Shown here: positions 26,955 through 35,879 of the stretch, piece by piece
Layout: each line of letters opens with the position of its first letter
Numbering within the stretch: position 1 is the first letter of the stretch
Assembly: GCF_000332515.2 (NCBI RefSeq)
Contig: NZ_AOGZ02000001.1
Span: 126,501-190,500 of the forward strand
DNA length: 64,000 nt
DNA from: Leptospira wolbachii serovar Codice str. CDC
GTDB lineage: Bacteria; Spirochaetota; Leptospiria; Leptospirales; Leptospiraceae
Direction: 5' to 3'
Made by a program: the position numbers and the translations under genes
Notes under the pieces: generated by a model
Told to the model about the DNA's origin: nothing
The model's database searches: none
Seen by the model: the letters and a program-made list of their open reading frames with translations, nothing else

Positions 26955-27632
26955 TCAATCACCCCCGCTTAACAGTAAAACGACGCAAGTCACCTTTCTA
27001 ACACCAGCTTGTTTGTACAACCTAGCGATTTCATTTACAGTGGCACCCGTCGTGAATATATCATCTACAATTAGAACATGAAGTCCCTCCATGATTCTAT
27101 CACTTTTTGTGAATTGGAACGCCTTTTTTGCATGAAAAAAACGGCTTTCATACCCTTGCGAAGACTGTTTGTCCGCTGAAACCTTACGCAAACTAGTATC
27201 TTCCCTGATTTTCCAGAGTTTTTTCCATTTTGCCAGAAGAACATAAGAAGCATGGTATGGTCTCGGCCCCGCTTTGGGGGAAGAAGGAACAAGGACCACT
27301 CGGTCGGGAGGATCTCCTTTTAAACATTTCGAGAAGGACCTTTGCCCTAAACAAAAATATTTAGCCAAATGCCGTTCATTTTCAAACTTCAAAGACTGAA
27401 AGAGGCTCTTTTCAAAATTTCCTCTTGTTTGCAAATAGAAGACTTGGTCATAAAAAACAAATCGATCGAACGGAAGTTTGACCTGGTTTGGTTTTAGGAT
27501 CTGTTTTTGTGGAAGGTAGTGTAACTTTGTGCAAGGTTTACAAACTGCCATCGTTTCAGAAAAATGATCATAGGATCCACAAGCGACGCAGAATTTGGGA
27601 AAAACAAAGGATAAAAAAGAAACCCCTCTCAT
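26955..27632 (-). CDS. ComF-family phosphoribosyltransferase-like protein
   Basis: 225 residues. A zinc-ribbon-like start (CVACG, then CKPC) is followed by a phosphoribosyltransferase fold with the PRPP-binding loop VLIVDDIFTTGAT near residues 190-202. ComF proteins are associated with DNA uptake in competent bacteria, though many relatives occur without a known competence role. The stop overlaps a possible TTG of the STAS gene. The start codon sits in the loop of a GC hairpin (27621-27645), and no clear ribosome-binding site precedes it. Confidence 0.85.
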   Translation of the reverse strand: MRGVSFLSFVFPKFCVACGSYDHFSETMAVCKPCTKLHYLPQKQILKPNQVKLPFDRFVFYDQVFYLQTRGNFEKSLFQSLKFENERHLAKYFCLGQRSFSKCLKGDPPDRVVLVPSSPKAGPRPYHASYVLLAKWKKLWKIREDTSLRKVSADKQSSQGYESRFFHAKKAFQFTKSDRIMEGLHVLIVDDIFTTGATVNEIARLYKQAGVRKVTCVVLLLSGGD

Positions 27633-27645
27633 ATAGAAAGGGGTT
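27614..27645 (-). terminator. Terminator-like hairpin containing the comF start codon
   Basis: On the minus strand AACCCCT (27645-27639) pairs with AGGGGTT (27627-27621) and is followed by TCTTTTTT, a good terminator for the OmpL47-type gene that ends at 27685. The comF ATG (27632-27630) lies in the loop and the T-tract falls in comF codons 5-7. The plus strand also has a T-tract (CATTTTT). Confidence 0.6.
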
Positions 27646-27684
27646 CATTTTTGCAACCTTGCGGTTCTAGTTTTTTTTAGGAAA

Positions 27685-28761
27685 CTATTTTGAAGGTGTA
27701 GTCGCCGCTGGAGCTGGCGTTTCTACTTTTGGTGCTTCTGCTGATTTTTGAATCGTAGAAGTTGGCGGAGTTAAATCTACAGAGAGTTTTACTTCCACTA
27801 CATCGGATTGATTTCCAACATTGTCCACTGCCATAGCTTTAATGACATGGTCACCTTGTGTTTCAATTGCAATTGCTTCTACATAAGGTTTGTATTCTTC
27901 TTCGTCCACTTTCACTAGAATTTTTTTGATTCCAGATTCTTTGTCAGTTGCATTAACATAGAATACATTTCCTTTTCTTTGAAAGTTTTTACCATTGATA
28001 TCAACTAACGGGAAAGAAGGAACGATTTCAATTGTAGGTTTCACGTCATCTACAGTGATGATGATAGAAGATTCAGGAGAAGAATTTCCAGATTTATCAG
28101 TAGCGGAATACTTAACTACGTTTGCTCCGCCATTTTCCAATTTGATTGGATCTGCATAAACTTTTGTTGCTTCTTGGTTGATGTTGAATTGTACTTTATC
28201 AACACCAGTTTGTTGGTCTTCTGCTACAAGAGTATATGTATTGTTTTTAGAAGCGAAAGGAACGCCGTCTAACACAAAAAACTGCTCTTGAGGAACTAAA
28301 CTTACACGAGGAGCTGTGTTATCAACATGAAGGACAAGGATCTTAGGTGTTTCTGCGTTTCCTACTTTGTCAACAGAACGATAGTAAACTTCAGTAAGTC
28401 CTTCCTCAGAAATACGAATTGGCTGAGTATACTTTCTGTATTCTCCGTTTTTAGGTTTCCATTCGATAAAATCGATTGTGGAAGATTCGTCTTTTGCATC
28501 TAATGAAAAAGAAGTTTTGCTTGTAATGAAGAGAGCCGCCGGATTGGAAGTAGCTCCCGATTCTTTTTTGTCACCTAAAATGTCTTTTACGGTTGTCTCA
28601 ACTTTATCAACACCATCTTTGGCTTGTGTAGAGGTGGATTCTGTTTTTTTGATTGCCTGGTCTTTGGTGGAAGTAGTGGCTTTGGGTGCAGCAACTTGTG
28701 CTGTGATTTGGCCTGCGAAAGATATTGTCAGTATGGCCAAAAGGTATTTGTGCGCCTGCAT
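27685..28761 (-). CDS. OmpL47-type repeat surface protein
   Basis: 358 residues from the ATG at 28761, which has GAGGAG upstream and gives a proper signal peptide (YLLAILTISFAGQITAQ). An earlier in-frame start would run into the divergent gene. The mature part has three to four repeats of a beta-rich module: NTYTLVAEDQQTGVDKVQFN, then ANVVKYSATDKSGN, then FYVNATDKESGIKKI, then DHVIKAMAVDNVGN. This pattern (Y-V-A-D-SGV, then A-D-x-GN) is that of the Leptospira OmpL47-type or Ig-like repeat proteins, several of which bind host matrix components. The tail is Pro/Ala-rich. The terminator lies 40 bases downstream. Confidence 0.8.
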   Translation of the reverse strand: MQAHKYLLAILTISFAGQITAQVAAPKATTSTKDQAIKKTESTSTQAKDGVDKVETTVKDILGDKKESGATSNPAALFITSKTSFSLDAKDESSTIDFIEWKPKNGEYRKYTQPIRISEEGLTEVYYRSVDKVGNAETPKILVLHVDNTAPRVSLVPQEQFFVLDGVPFASKNNTYTLVAEDQQTGVDKVQFNINQEATKVYADPIKLENGGANVVKYSATDKSGNSSPESSIIITVDDVKPTIEIVPSFPLVDINGKNFQRKGNVFYVNATDKESGIKKILVKVDEEEYKPYVEAIAIETQGDHVIKAMAVDNVGNQSDVVEVKLSVDLTPPTSTIQKSAEAPKVETPAPAATTPSK

Positions 28762-28794
28762 TTGTATAAGTCTCCTCTTTACAGATAAAACATA

Positions 28795-28824
28795 TATATC
28801 CCCCTTGTAAGGAATTATTGTCAA
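28795..28824 (-). promoter_or_regulatory. Candidate promoter of the OmpL47-type gene
   Basis: On the minus strand a perfect TTGACA (28824-28819), 18 bases, then GATATA (28800-28795). The -35 box lies in the ribosome-binding region of the divergent FlaA-like gene, so transcription in the two directions would compete. Confidence 0.45.
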
Positions 28825-28825
28825 C

Positions 28826-29467
28826 ATGATTGCATTGAGAATTTCAAGGAAACTTACACTTTTTCTTTTCCTATTTGGAATGATTCCGATTGGGGCTGAG
28901 ACAGGCATTTGGCGGGAAATTTTGCTCGAAAATTTCGAATTGCCCAACTACAATCGAGAAAACCTGCGTACTAAATTGGAAAAAGGTACAAAACTTCCAG
29001 AAATCTCCCTTTCTGCCAATTTTACCGCACCCATTCCCGGGTCCAAACAAGCACTAGTCTTACGAATCCCGAAAGATGCCAATTTTCCTTTTTCTTTATA
29101 TTTTCCTAAACCCATAGAAGTGAATGCCTTTATCAAGGAAATTACCATTCCCATCTACTCCTCACAATCCAACGGGAACCTAACACTGATCATAGAGTCG
29201 CAAGATGCAGAAGTAAGACAATTAAATCTCACCTCACTGAATTATCGAGGTTGGAAATCCATCACGGTTTCGATTTCAAAAAATTTTGATCAAAATGATA
29301 GGGTATTTTTGCAAAAAAGTTCCATTCGAATTCTTGGATTCTTTTATTTACCTTTTGAAAATAACGATCCGAACCAAGAGGTTCTTGTTGCCATTGATGA
29401 CATAACTGCGATTGTGCGAGATAAATACAGGCCACTCCGTAACAAAGAAATCCTTTTGGAAGACTGA
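28826..29467 (+). CDS. FlaA-like flagellar sheath-family protein
   Basis: 213 residues with a signal peptide (LTLFLFLFGMIPIGAE). The mature part resembles the spirochete FlaA filament-sheath family: an early WREILLENFE block, then a beta-sandwich (KQALVLRIPKD, PKPIEVNAFIKEITIPIYS, ESQDAEVRQLNL, YRGWKSITVSIS) and IDDITAIVRDKYRP. FlaA proteins coat the periplasmic flagellum and help set its curvature. This one is short and lies alone, away from other flagellar genes, so it may be a divergent paralogue with a different job. AAGGA precedes the ATG. Confidence 0.62.
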   Translation: MIALRISRKLTLFLFLFGMIPIGAETGIWREILLENFELPNYNRENLRTKLEKGTKLPEISLSANFTAPIPGSKQALVLRIPKDANFPFSLYFPKPIEVNAFIKEITIPIYSSQSNGNLTLIIESQDAEVRQLNLTSLNYRGWKSITVSISKNFDQNDRVFLQKSSIRILGFFYLPFENNDPNQEVLVAIDDITAIVRDKYRPLRNKEILLED

Positions 29468-29544
29468 ATTTTCGCCTATTTGTATCGATTCTTTCCGTAA
29501 AAAAACTCTTTTCTTCATAACCTCATGACCGAACCTGATCCTAA

Positions 29545-30000
29545 ATGGAAATGGAACTGTCCCTAGAACAATACGAAACCCTGCTCAAGTTGGTGTATAT
29601 GGGAGATTGGGTCATTTCCACCTTACAAGCCAAGGACAGATCAGAAGATGAACCTGATACGGATTCTCGGTTTGCCGATGTGGTTCGCCATGTATTCTCT
29701 CAAGCCGAACACGCAGGCCTCGGAAATATTGTCCAAATTGATCAGAATAATGGAGAACCTTATTTAACCAGGGAGTTCGAGGAAGAAAGTGGCCTTGTTG
29801 ATATTTTAGAAGACTACGAAGACGAAGTGTTCTGGCAAGCCCTCATCGAAAGACTAGCTCACAGAGATTTCCTTCGTCACTACGGCGAAACTGCCATTTC
29901 CCAAATGGCTATCGAAGAACGAATCGAAAAGGAAACTCCCTTCCATGACAAATGGGCTCAAGAGTTCCATGAAAATGGTCTCGAAAATTTAAAAATCTAA
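29545..30000 (+). CDS. Conserved-looking acidic protein of unknown function
   Basis: A 151-residue soluble, acidic protein that I do not recognise. It begins MEMELSLEQYETLLKLVYMG; a second ATG two codons later could also serve. No signal, membrane helix or known motif is visible. It looks largely helical (FWQALIERLAHRDFLRHYG). It stands alone after the FlaA-like gene, and its codon use looks like that of its neighbours. Confidence 0.72.
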   Translation: MEMELSLEQYETLLKLVYMGDWVISTLQAKDRSEDEPDTDSRFADVVRHVFSQAEHAGLGNIVQIDQNNGEPYLTREFEEESGLVDILEDYEDEVFWQALIERLAHRDFLRHYGETAISQMAIEERIEKETPFHDKWAQEFHENGLENLKI

Positions 30001-30063
30001 AAAACTCACTCTATAAAATTTGATCGCAAACAATTAACGCTTGCTACACGGGATGTTACTTTT

Positions 30064-31611
30064 TTAGTTCCCAGAATTTCCTTGTTTCTGTTTCGCTTTA
30101 GGCCAAAGCAATTTATCTTCCCTTTCTTTTTTCTTGTTCATCGCTTCACTAAGTCTTGTACGTAAAATAAATTCAATTTGGTCTTTGGAACCAGAGGATA
30201 ACCGCTCAGCTTCCGATACATTCCCAAGATCTCTCAGTAATAACTGGATGGCCTCAAAAGCCTTTTCGTTTAAAAAATCTCCATTGGCCGGGAGATTTGG
30301 GATGCGGTTCCAATTTGTGATTGCCTCCGTTAGAAGTTTAGAATCCTTTCTTGCCATTCCTGCCTCCCAAAGAATCCTTCCCTTATCAAAATATCCATCC
30401 TTGATCCGATACCCTTTCGGTGTTTTTGAAATCAAAGTATCGATGATATCAACTCGTTTTTTGGAATAGGCTTCCTCAACATCTTTGAGAGTGAATATTT
30501 TTTTATCTCGCAATAGTTTCCGATACTTTTCTTCGACTCTGCGTAAAGTTTCGTATCTTAAAGTTTCTCTTAGTTCTGGTGTTGCCAGTTTCAAATATTC
30601 TTTGGCCTGGAAATACTGTTCGAGAGCTCTTGATTGAATTTCATAAATGTTTTCAATGGTAAAAAGGATTTCTGTACCGGTATTTGTTCCCAAATTTTCA
30701 GAGAGAGCCGCCATCATTTGTCTAAGAAAATCTTCTTTGTTTAGATTTTCCTGAAAGTAATCAATGGAAAAATAACTAGGATCCCCACTAAAAGGATAGG
30801 CTAACCTTTGTAAGTTTTCATAATATAAATCACGAACAAAAAAACTAAGATCCCCTTTATCTGGATCGTAACCCATATACCGGGAAATAAATTCATCTAA
30901 TTGTTTTTCTTTTTTTTGTTTGAGAGTTCGATCTAAGTATTTACTTCGATCCTCTTTGGGCATGGAAAGAGGTGACTTTGGTTCTGCCTCCCCTTCTTTC
31001 GAAACCCGCATGGTGATAGGAGGAGATGATTCATCGCCTTTCCGAAACTCTTCTATGATACGGTTTCGTTCTTTATGTACAAATAAATTGTCTTCGGCAG
31101 TTTCTATATCTACACGGAAAGGGTCGCGAATTCCTTTTACGGTGGGGAGTACATCTTTTACAATGATATCCTCATAGTCGCGATTTCGTTTGATATAAGA
31201 ATCCGCAACACCTGAATTTTCATTGATTTGGTCATATTCATTTTTGAATTGTTTGCGTAAGGAAGAAGTGCCTTCCAAATCTTTTACGAGTTCTTCCCAT
31301 TGGCTCCCCTTATACTTGCCTTTGGAAAACCCACCGCCGTCTCCCTCTTCCCCTTCTTCACCATCCCCTGGATCATCGGCCGCTTCGGCACTCCCAGACT
31401 CACCACTTGACTTTCCAAAACTCATCTGAAAAGAGACTTCCTTCTCATCCTCTGTTGCATAAATCCAAGGTGGGCCGCAAAGAGTTTTTTGGTATGGAGA
31501 ATCGGAATGATTAAAAGAATATATAATGAATGTTATGTGAAGAACAACAGAAAAATAAAATGCAAAATAAAATCTATTTTCAAATAGAAAATTAAGAATT
31601 CCTTTTTGCAT
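30064..31611 (-). CDS. Membrane-anchored protein with acidic linker, unknown function
   Basis: 515 residues. One N-terminal membrane helix (FYFAFYFSVVLHITFIIYSF, ~12-31) contains a histidine and resembles the anchor of TonB-type proteins, but no TonB C-terminal domain is evident. A low-complexity Gly/Glu/Asp region (~70-100) follows, then a long, charged, mostly helical body. It overlaps the end of lnt by 20 bases, so it is translated from the same mRNA. A structural envelope role is a guess. Confidence 0.72.
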   Translation of the reverse strand: MQKGILNFLFENRFYFAFYFSVVLHITFIIYSFNHSDSPYQKTLCGPPWIYATEDEKEVSFQMSFGKSSGESGSAEAADDPGDGEEGEEGDGGGFSKGKYKGSQWEELVKDLEGTSSLRKQFKNEYDQINENSGVADSYIKRNRDYEDIIVKDVLPTVKGIRDPFRVDIETAEDNLFVHKERNRIIEEFRKGDESSPPITMRVSKEGEAEPKSPLSMPKEDRSKYLDRTLKQKKEKQLDEFISRYMGYDPDKGDLSFFVRDLYYENLQRLAYPFSGDPSYFSIDYFQENLNKEDFLRQMMAALSENLGTNTGTEILFTIENIYEIQSRALEQYFQAKEYLKLATPELRETLRYETLRRVEEKYRKLLRDKKIFTLKDVEEAYSKKRVDIIDTLISKTPKGYRIKDGYFDKGRILWEAGMARKDSKLLTEAITNWNRIPNLPANGDFLNEKAFEAIQLLLRDLGNVSEAERLSSGSKDQIEFILRTRLSEAMNKKKEREDKLLWPKAKQKQGNSGN

Positions 31612-33355
31612 AAAAGAAGAACACTAGTCCAACAATTCCCATATACAAATAGGAAAGTAGATTTCCATACAACCTATAAAAAGTCATTTCGCCAGGGATC
31701 ACCTGAACTTTCTTTCGGATCACTGCGGTAGTTTCTATTTGAGTAAAATCGTTATCAATATTTCTTCCCAAATGATCAGTAAAGACCGATGTCCCCGAGT
31801 TAGTGGACCTAACAATCCATTTACGAAACTCGATGGCCCGCATACGACCCAAAGTATGGTGTTGGTAGGATTCAACGGAATTCCCATACCATTTGTCATT
31901 AGTAACATTGACAATAAAATCTGGATCCCCTTGGAACTTCCTTACAAATTCAGAAATGATGACTTCATAACAAATTAAAGGTAAAAAACTACCCATTTGT
32001 TTTTCTTCCACTTTGTCTTTGGAATAGTATTCACGAACACCAGCCGGCCCCATAGTCATCGTATCTTCCCAATGTAAGTTTTTTATTTGAGAGGATGGAT
32101 TCTTTCGTGGTTCATAATATGGAATGAGATCGAGGTTTATTCCCGGTGCAAATTGTCCAGTTTGTCCAGACAACGCGTACATCCATTCAAATGGCATGTA
32201 TTCTCCAAAGATTAGTAAAAAAACTTTTTGGTAACTGTTCCTTCTTTCTCCATTCGGATTCATGAGAACAGATGAGTTGTACATTCGAACATCCCTTCTG
32301 GAAATTCGACCAGGAAGTGCCGTCGGAACCAAATCAGCATCTAGTTCATTATAAAAAACATTGGCTCCATGACGAAGGCTAAGGATGGCCATAAGCGATT
32401 CAAACTGGTGCCAATAGATACGACTAAACCTCGTCACTTCCGTATCATGCGTTGTAAAAAAAGGAATTCCAGACTCAGGTAGTACAATCAGATCGACAGG
32501 ACCTTTTTTTAATTCAAGGTCAGTCATGGCATCAATGCGAGTCATGAGATTACGAATCTCTTCTGCGGGATTACGTCCGTCACGAAATTCCAAGGGAGCA
32601 TTTGGTTGTACAACGAGAACATCACGTTCTGCAAGAGGTTTTACAGCAGACCACTTTTGAAATAAATAGTATCCGTTCCCGAAAAACAAAACGAGAACAA
32701 AAACCACTCCAAGTCCAGCAAAGACAAATTTCTTTTGAATGTTTTTATGTTTAGAGAGAAAACTAGAAAAAAGCCGAAGGAAGTTTTTTGGCTTTCTTAA
32801 ATAAAACAAATAATAAGAAACAAAAAATAGAAATGCGGACAGTCCGTACGCGCTCGTATACTCAGCGTTTTGTGCCAAAATTTGATTTTCGGCAACTACA
32901 TTGCCAAAATACCAAGGGAAGACTTGGGGTGTAAAAAATTCAGCAAAAAGGATGGAAACCGAAGCAATGAGGGGAAAAAATCTCCCCACTCGTTTCGCCA
33001 AAAAGGAAAAAACCAGAAGGTACACTGGGAATTTGAAATTCAAAAGGATTGCTGAACCAATAAAAATGGGAACTGCCAAATACCAATCAAAACCGCCGAA
33101 CACGGTGGTCATATAGTAAACCCAGTGGAAAGACACTAAATAAAATAGAATGGAAAAACCAAAGCCGTGATAGATGAGTTTTTTCCACTCACCCCTATTT
33201 CGTTTTTCGATGATAAAAAGTCCAAAGGGAGCCGCCCAAACAAAAAGGGGCAAACTTAAGGGAGCAAAGGAGAGGAAGGAAAAAACAGCAGTGATCGTAT
33301 AACAAAAAACGGATATGAACCCTTCGCGTGAACTTAAAAAACGTACCAGTTTCAT
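31592..33355 (-). CDS. lnt: Apolipoprotein N-acyltransferase
   Basis: 587 residues. The N-terminal half has six to eight membrane helices and the C-terminal half is a nitrilase-type domain. The expected catalytic triad is visible: Glu in VLPESGIPF, a Lys in the region of YQKVFLLIFGEYMPFE, and Cys in LICYEVI. The ...NVTNDKWYGNS... block is typical of the family. Lnt adds the third acyl chain to the lipoprotein N-terminal cysteine in the inner membrane. Leptospira has many lipoproteins, including several in this window. It lies 24 bases downstream of the PIN/TRAM gene. Confidence 0.9.
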   Translation of the reverse strand: MKLVRFLSSREGFISVFCYTITAVFSFLSFAPLSLPLFVWAAPFGLFIIEKRNRGEWKKLIYHGFGFSILFYLVSFHWVYYMTTVFGGFDWYLAVPIFIGSAILLNFKFPVYLLVFSFLAKRVGRFFPLIASVSILFAEFFTPQVFPWYFGNVVAENQILAQNAEYTSAYGLSAFLFFVSYYLFYLRKPKNFLRLFSSFLSKHKNIQKKFVFAGLGVVFVLVLFFGNGYYLFQKWSAVKPLAERDVLVVQPNAPLEFRDGRNPAEEIRNLMTRIDAMTDLELKKGPVDLIVLPESGIPFFTTHDTEVTRFSRIYWHQFESLMAILSLRHGANVFYNELDADLVPTALPGRISRRDVRMYNSSVLMNPNGERRNSYQKVFLLIFGEYMPFEWMYALSGQTGQFAPGINLDLIPYYEPRKNPSSQIKNLHWEDTMTMGPAGVREYYSKDKVEEKQMGSFLPLICYEVIISEFVRKFQGDPDFIVNVTNDKWYGNSVESYQHHTLGRMRAIEFRKWIVRSTNSGTSVFTDHLGRNIDNDFTQIETTAVIRKKVQVIPGEMTFYRLYGNLLSYLYMGIVGLVFFFYAKRNS

Positions 33356-33379
33356 ACCCGTTAGACTACTTAAAATAGA

Positions 33380-34417
33380 TTACGATTTGTTGTAGTTATT
33401 GTTACCGTTTTGCACTTTCGTGAAAATCATCTTACCGGCAGCCGTTTGGATGATACTTGTCACAACAACACGTACATCTTTTCCGACTAAGTGACCACCG
33501 TTTTCAATGACTACCATGGTTCCATCTTCTAAATAACCGATACCTTGGTTTTCATCCTTTCCTTCTTTAATGACGGAAATTTGGAATTCTTCACCAGGTA
33601 AAACCACAGGTTTTAAAGCATTGGCAAGATTATTTAAATTGAGAACTCGAACCCCTTGTAACTCAGCCACTTTGTTTAGGTTGAAGTCGTTTGTAACAAC
33701 GGCTCCGCCAGTATCACGTGCGAGTTTCACAAGTTTTGCATCTACTTCCCTTGTATCGGAATAATCAGTATAAGTGATTTTAACTTCGATGGACCCTTTT
33801 CTTTGGAGTTTGTTCAACATCTCAAGACCACGTCTTCCACGAGCCCGTTTGATTGGGTCAGAAGAATCGGAAATGAGTTGGATTTCCCGTAACACAAAGT
33901 TAGGAAGAATGAGTGGACCATCTAGAAAGTGTGTATCAGCAATATCTAAAATACGACCGTCAATAACAACGGAAGTGTCTAGAATTTTGTCGCGGATATG
34001 GCTATTTGCATTTTCCAAACCTGGAATCTGAAAACTAGAACCTGCTCCGCCAGCACCACCGCCAAAAATGGCAAGACCTGGTTTCCGTGAAAAAGCAATT
34101 CCTGTTTTGATTCCTGTAAGAAACAAAAGAACAGCGACAAAGATAGCAATAGATTTATATCCGTAATCGTTTAGGAGGCTCACTGGGAATGCCGCAATAG
34201 ACAGACCAAGTAGTGCTCCCACGCTTGCACAAAGTACAACATCGGCTTTGATTTCAGGGAATAATTTTCTTTCGCCTAACACTAGGAATAGGGAGTAAAG
34301 GAGAATAATTCCAGCAAGTGTCCCCGCCAAAACGAGGTTTTGCGATTCCGAATATAAGAAGAAAAACGATACCGAAGAGACGAGAATCGTCCCAAGGGCT
34401 GAAAGTAAGTGTTTCAT
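33380..34417 (-). CDS. YacL-like PIN/TRAM-domain membrane protein
   Basis: 345 residues: about four N-terminal membrane helices, then a PIN nuclease-like domain ([14 protein letters not shown], an Asp pair; [17 protein letters not shown]) and a C-terminal TRAM RNA-binding domain ([16 protein letters not shown]). The conserved acidic residues of PIN nucleases are present. It lies 39 bases downstream of carD; a carD-yacL pairing is also found in other bacterial phyla. The cellular role of YacL proteins is not settled. Confidence 0.86.
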   Translation of the reverse strand: MKHLLSALGTILVSSVSFFFLYSESQNLVLAGTLAGIILLYSLFLVLGERKLFPEIKADVVLCASVGALLGLSIAAFPVSLLNDYGYKSIAIFVAVLLFLTGIKTGIAFSRKPGLAIFGGGAGGAGSSFQIPGLENANSHIRDKILDTSVVIDGRILDIADTHFLDGPLILPNFVLREIQLISDSSDPIKRARGRRGLEMLNKLQRKGSIEVKITYTDYSDTREVDAKLVKLARDTGGAVVTNDFNLNKVAELQGVRVLNLNNLANALKPVVLPGEEFQISVIKEGKDENQGIGYLEDGTMVVIENGGHLVGKDVRVVVTSIIQTAAGKMIFTKVQNGNNNYNKS

Positions 34418-34456
34418 AACTCAATCCTTGTAAAAGAGTTGAGCAAAAACGGAAGT

Positions 34457-35038
34457 TTATTCTAGATCTAGATCATCATCCAATTCTTTTGGAGGTGGTG
34501 GTGGAGCCATTCCCTGAACCGAAGCCGCTAACACGTCTGAGACGATGTTCCCTGCTTCTTCCTGGGGTACACCTTTACTAAGTGCAATTTCCATCTTTAC
34601 TAAATTATAGGCGCTCTCATAGAGCTTTCTTTCCATAATGGAAAGTTCTTTGCCATAGGCACGTCTGTAAAGATTACGGCAAACATCAGCCACTTCGAAA
34701 ATGGAACCAGATTTAATCTTGTTCATATTGTTCTGGTAACGGACCTTCCAGTCCTCTTCCGTGTCGACCTCATCCTTTTTTAGGAGAGTGAGAACTTTTT
34801 TGATCTCTTTTTTATCAATGATCGACCGGATACCCACATCCATTGCGCGATCGACCGGGATAGAGACCTTCATTTTGGAACCTTGAATTTCCAAACTGTA
34901 ACAGTCTTTCTTCTTTCCCAGAATCAGCTTTTTAGCAACTTCTGTGACTTCACCTACTCCATGGATGGGATATACAACATAATCCCCAACCTTGAATTTA
35001 GGCTCTTTAGTTTTTTCGTTTAGTTTTTTTGTAGCCAA
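34457..35038 (-). CDS. carD: CarD-family transcription regulator
   Basis: 193 residues. The N-terminal RNA-polymerase-interacting domain begins [20 protein letters not shown], the CarD/TRCF-type Tudor-like fold, and the C-terminal half is the helical DNA-contacting domain ([21 protein letters not shown]). The tail is Pro-rich, then acidic. CarD binds the RNA polymerase beta subunit and stabilises open promoter complexes, often at rRNA genes. The start is TTG at 35038 (MATKKLNEK). A near-consensus promoter lies just upstream. Confidence 0.92.
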   Translation of the reverse strand: MATKKLNEKTKEPKFKVGDYVVYPIHGVGEVTEVAKKLILGKKKDCYSLEIQGSKMKVSIPVDRAMDVGIRSIIDKKEIKKVLTLLKKDEVDTEEDWKVRYQNNMNKIKSGSIFEVADVCRNLYRRAYGKELSIMERKLYESAYNLVKMEIALSKGVPQEEAGNIVSDVLAASVQGMAPPPPPKELDDDLDLE

Positions 35039-35074
35039 GTAAGTATAATAACTTCCGTAAATACTCTTGCACTC

Positions 35075-35102
35075 ACTATACCTGAAAATTGACGAATGTC
35101 AA
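35075..35102 (-). promoter_or_regulatory. Near-consensus sigma-70 promoter of carD
   Basis: On the minus strand TTGACA (35102-35097), 16 bases, TATAGT (35080-35075). Initiation would fall near 35068, leaving a leader of about 30 bases before the carD start. This is one of the best promoter matches in the window. Confidence 0.8.
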
Positions 35103-35121
35103 GGATGTTGGTAAAAATAGT

Positions 35122-35733
35122 TCAGAATCGTATGGTTTTTACTTGAGCATCCGCAAGAGAAGGTAGTTTCGACTTCACGATATCCAATGTTTCTTTGGCG
35201 TCCTCCAAACGATAAAAGTATCCAGCGAATAGTTTACCAGTAGAGGTACGAAAGATCCTTCCTCGCAAGGAGGGGTGGGTATCAATTAACTGTTTTCCTA
35301 CGGCCACTGCTTCCTCAGGGGTGAAATCACCGATTTGAACCATATAGTTGATTTGGTCATTTTTGGGAGGAAATTTCAATGTAGCAGGAAACGGGGATCC
35401 AGAGGAGGAATCTGTCCCTTCAGTCCGACTCTCCTCTTGGTTTGTTCCTTCTTCATTGGTCTGGGTGAGTTTTGGGGCAGGTATTTTTTGGGAACCTACG
35501 TTGGAGAATGAAGTTTCCGAGTTTTCTTTAAATTTGGTCTCTTTTTGCCCCAACTGGATTCCGACTACCATCCCTGAAGTAAAAAGCAAAATACCACCGA
35601 TAAGAAGGATAAATGCCGATTTAGGTTTTTGTGGGCTATTGAGATATGAATGCGGTTGTGGAGAATAGGATGGAACCTCACCTTCTAGGGGTCGGCCGGA
35701 TCTAAGCTTTCTCGAATAATCTATATTTTGCAT
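35122..35733 (-). CDS. SPOR-domain membrane protein
   Basis: 203 residues. A short cytoplasmic start is followed by a membrane helix (SAFILLIGGILLFTSGMVVGI, ~38-58), a Ser/Glu/Thr-rich linker, and a C-terminal domain of about 75 residues (YMVQIGDFTPEEAVAVGKQL, then GKLFAGYFYRLEDAKETLD). The last part matches SPOR domains, which bind septal peptidoglycan lacking stem peptides. It may take part in cell division or cell-wall turnover. The strong carD promoter lies in the 83-base gap downstream of its stop. Confidence 0.82.
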   Translation of the reverse strand: MQNIDYSRKLRSGRPLEGEVPSYSPQPHSYLNSPQKPKSAFILLIGGILLFTSGMVVGIQLGQKETKFKENSETSFSNVGSQKIPAPKLTQTNEEGTNQEESRTEGTDSSSGSPFPATLKFPPKNDQINYMVQIGDFTPEEAVAVGKQLIDTHPSLRGRIFRTSTGKLFAGYFYRLEDAKETLDIVKSKLPSLADAQVKTIRF

Positions 35734-35879
35734 GGGCGTTCCGGAATCTCTATTACTCTAATTGTCGGACAGCGATTCAAAAAAATAGAATGGTTTTTTA
35801 GTGGAATCTACATGATTCTCAGTCTGTTAGATCGTAGTTGATATCACTAATTGTGTTTCCAAAATGATATTATAGAATT

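Noticed and set aside
28762..28947. N-terminal extension of the OmpL47-type protein
   Set aside because: It overlaps the FlaA-like gene, lacks conserved features, and the ATG at 28761 has both a ribosome-binding site and a signal peptide.
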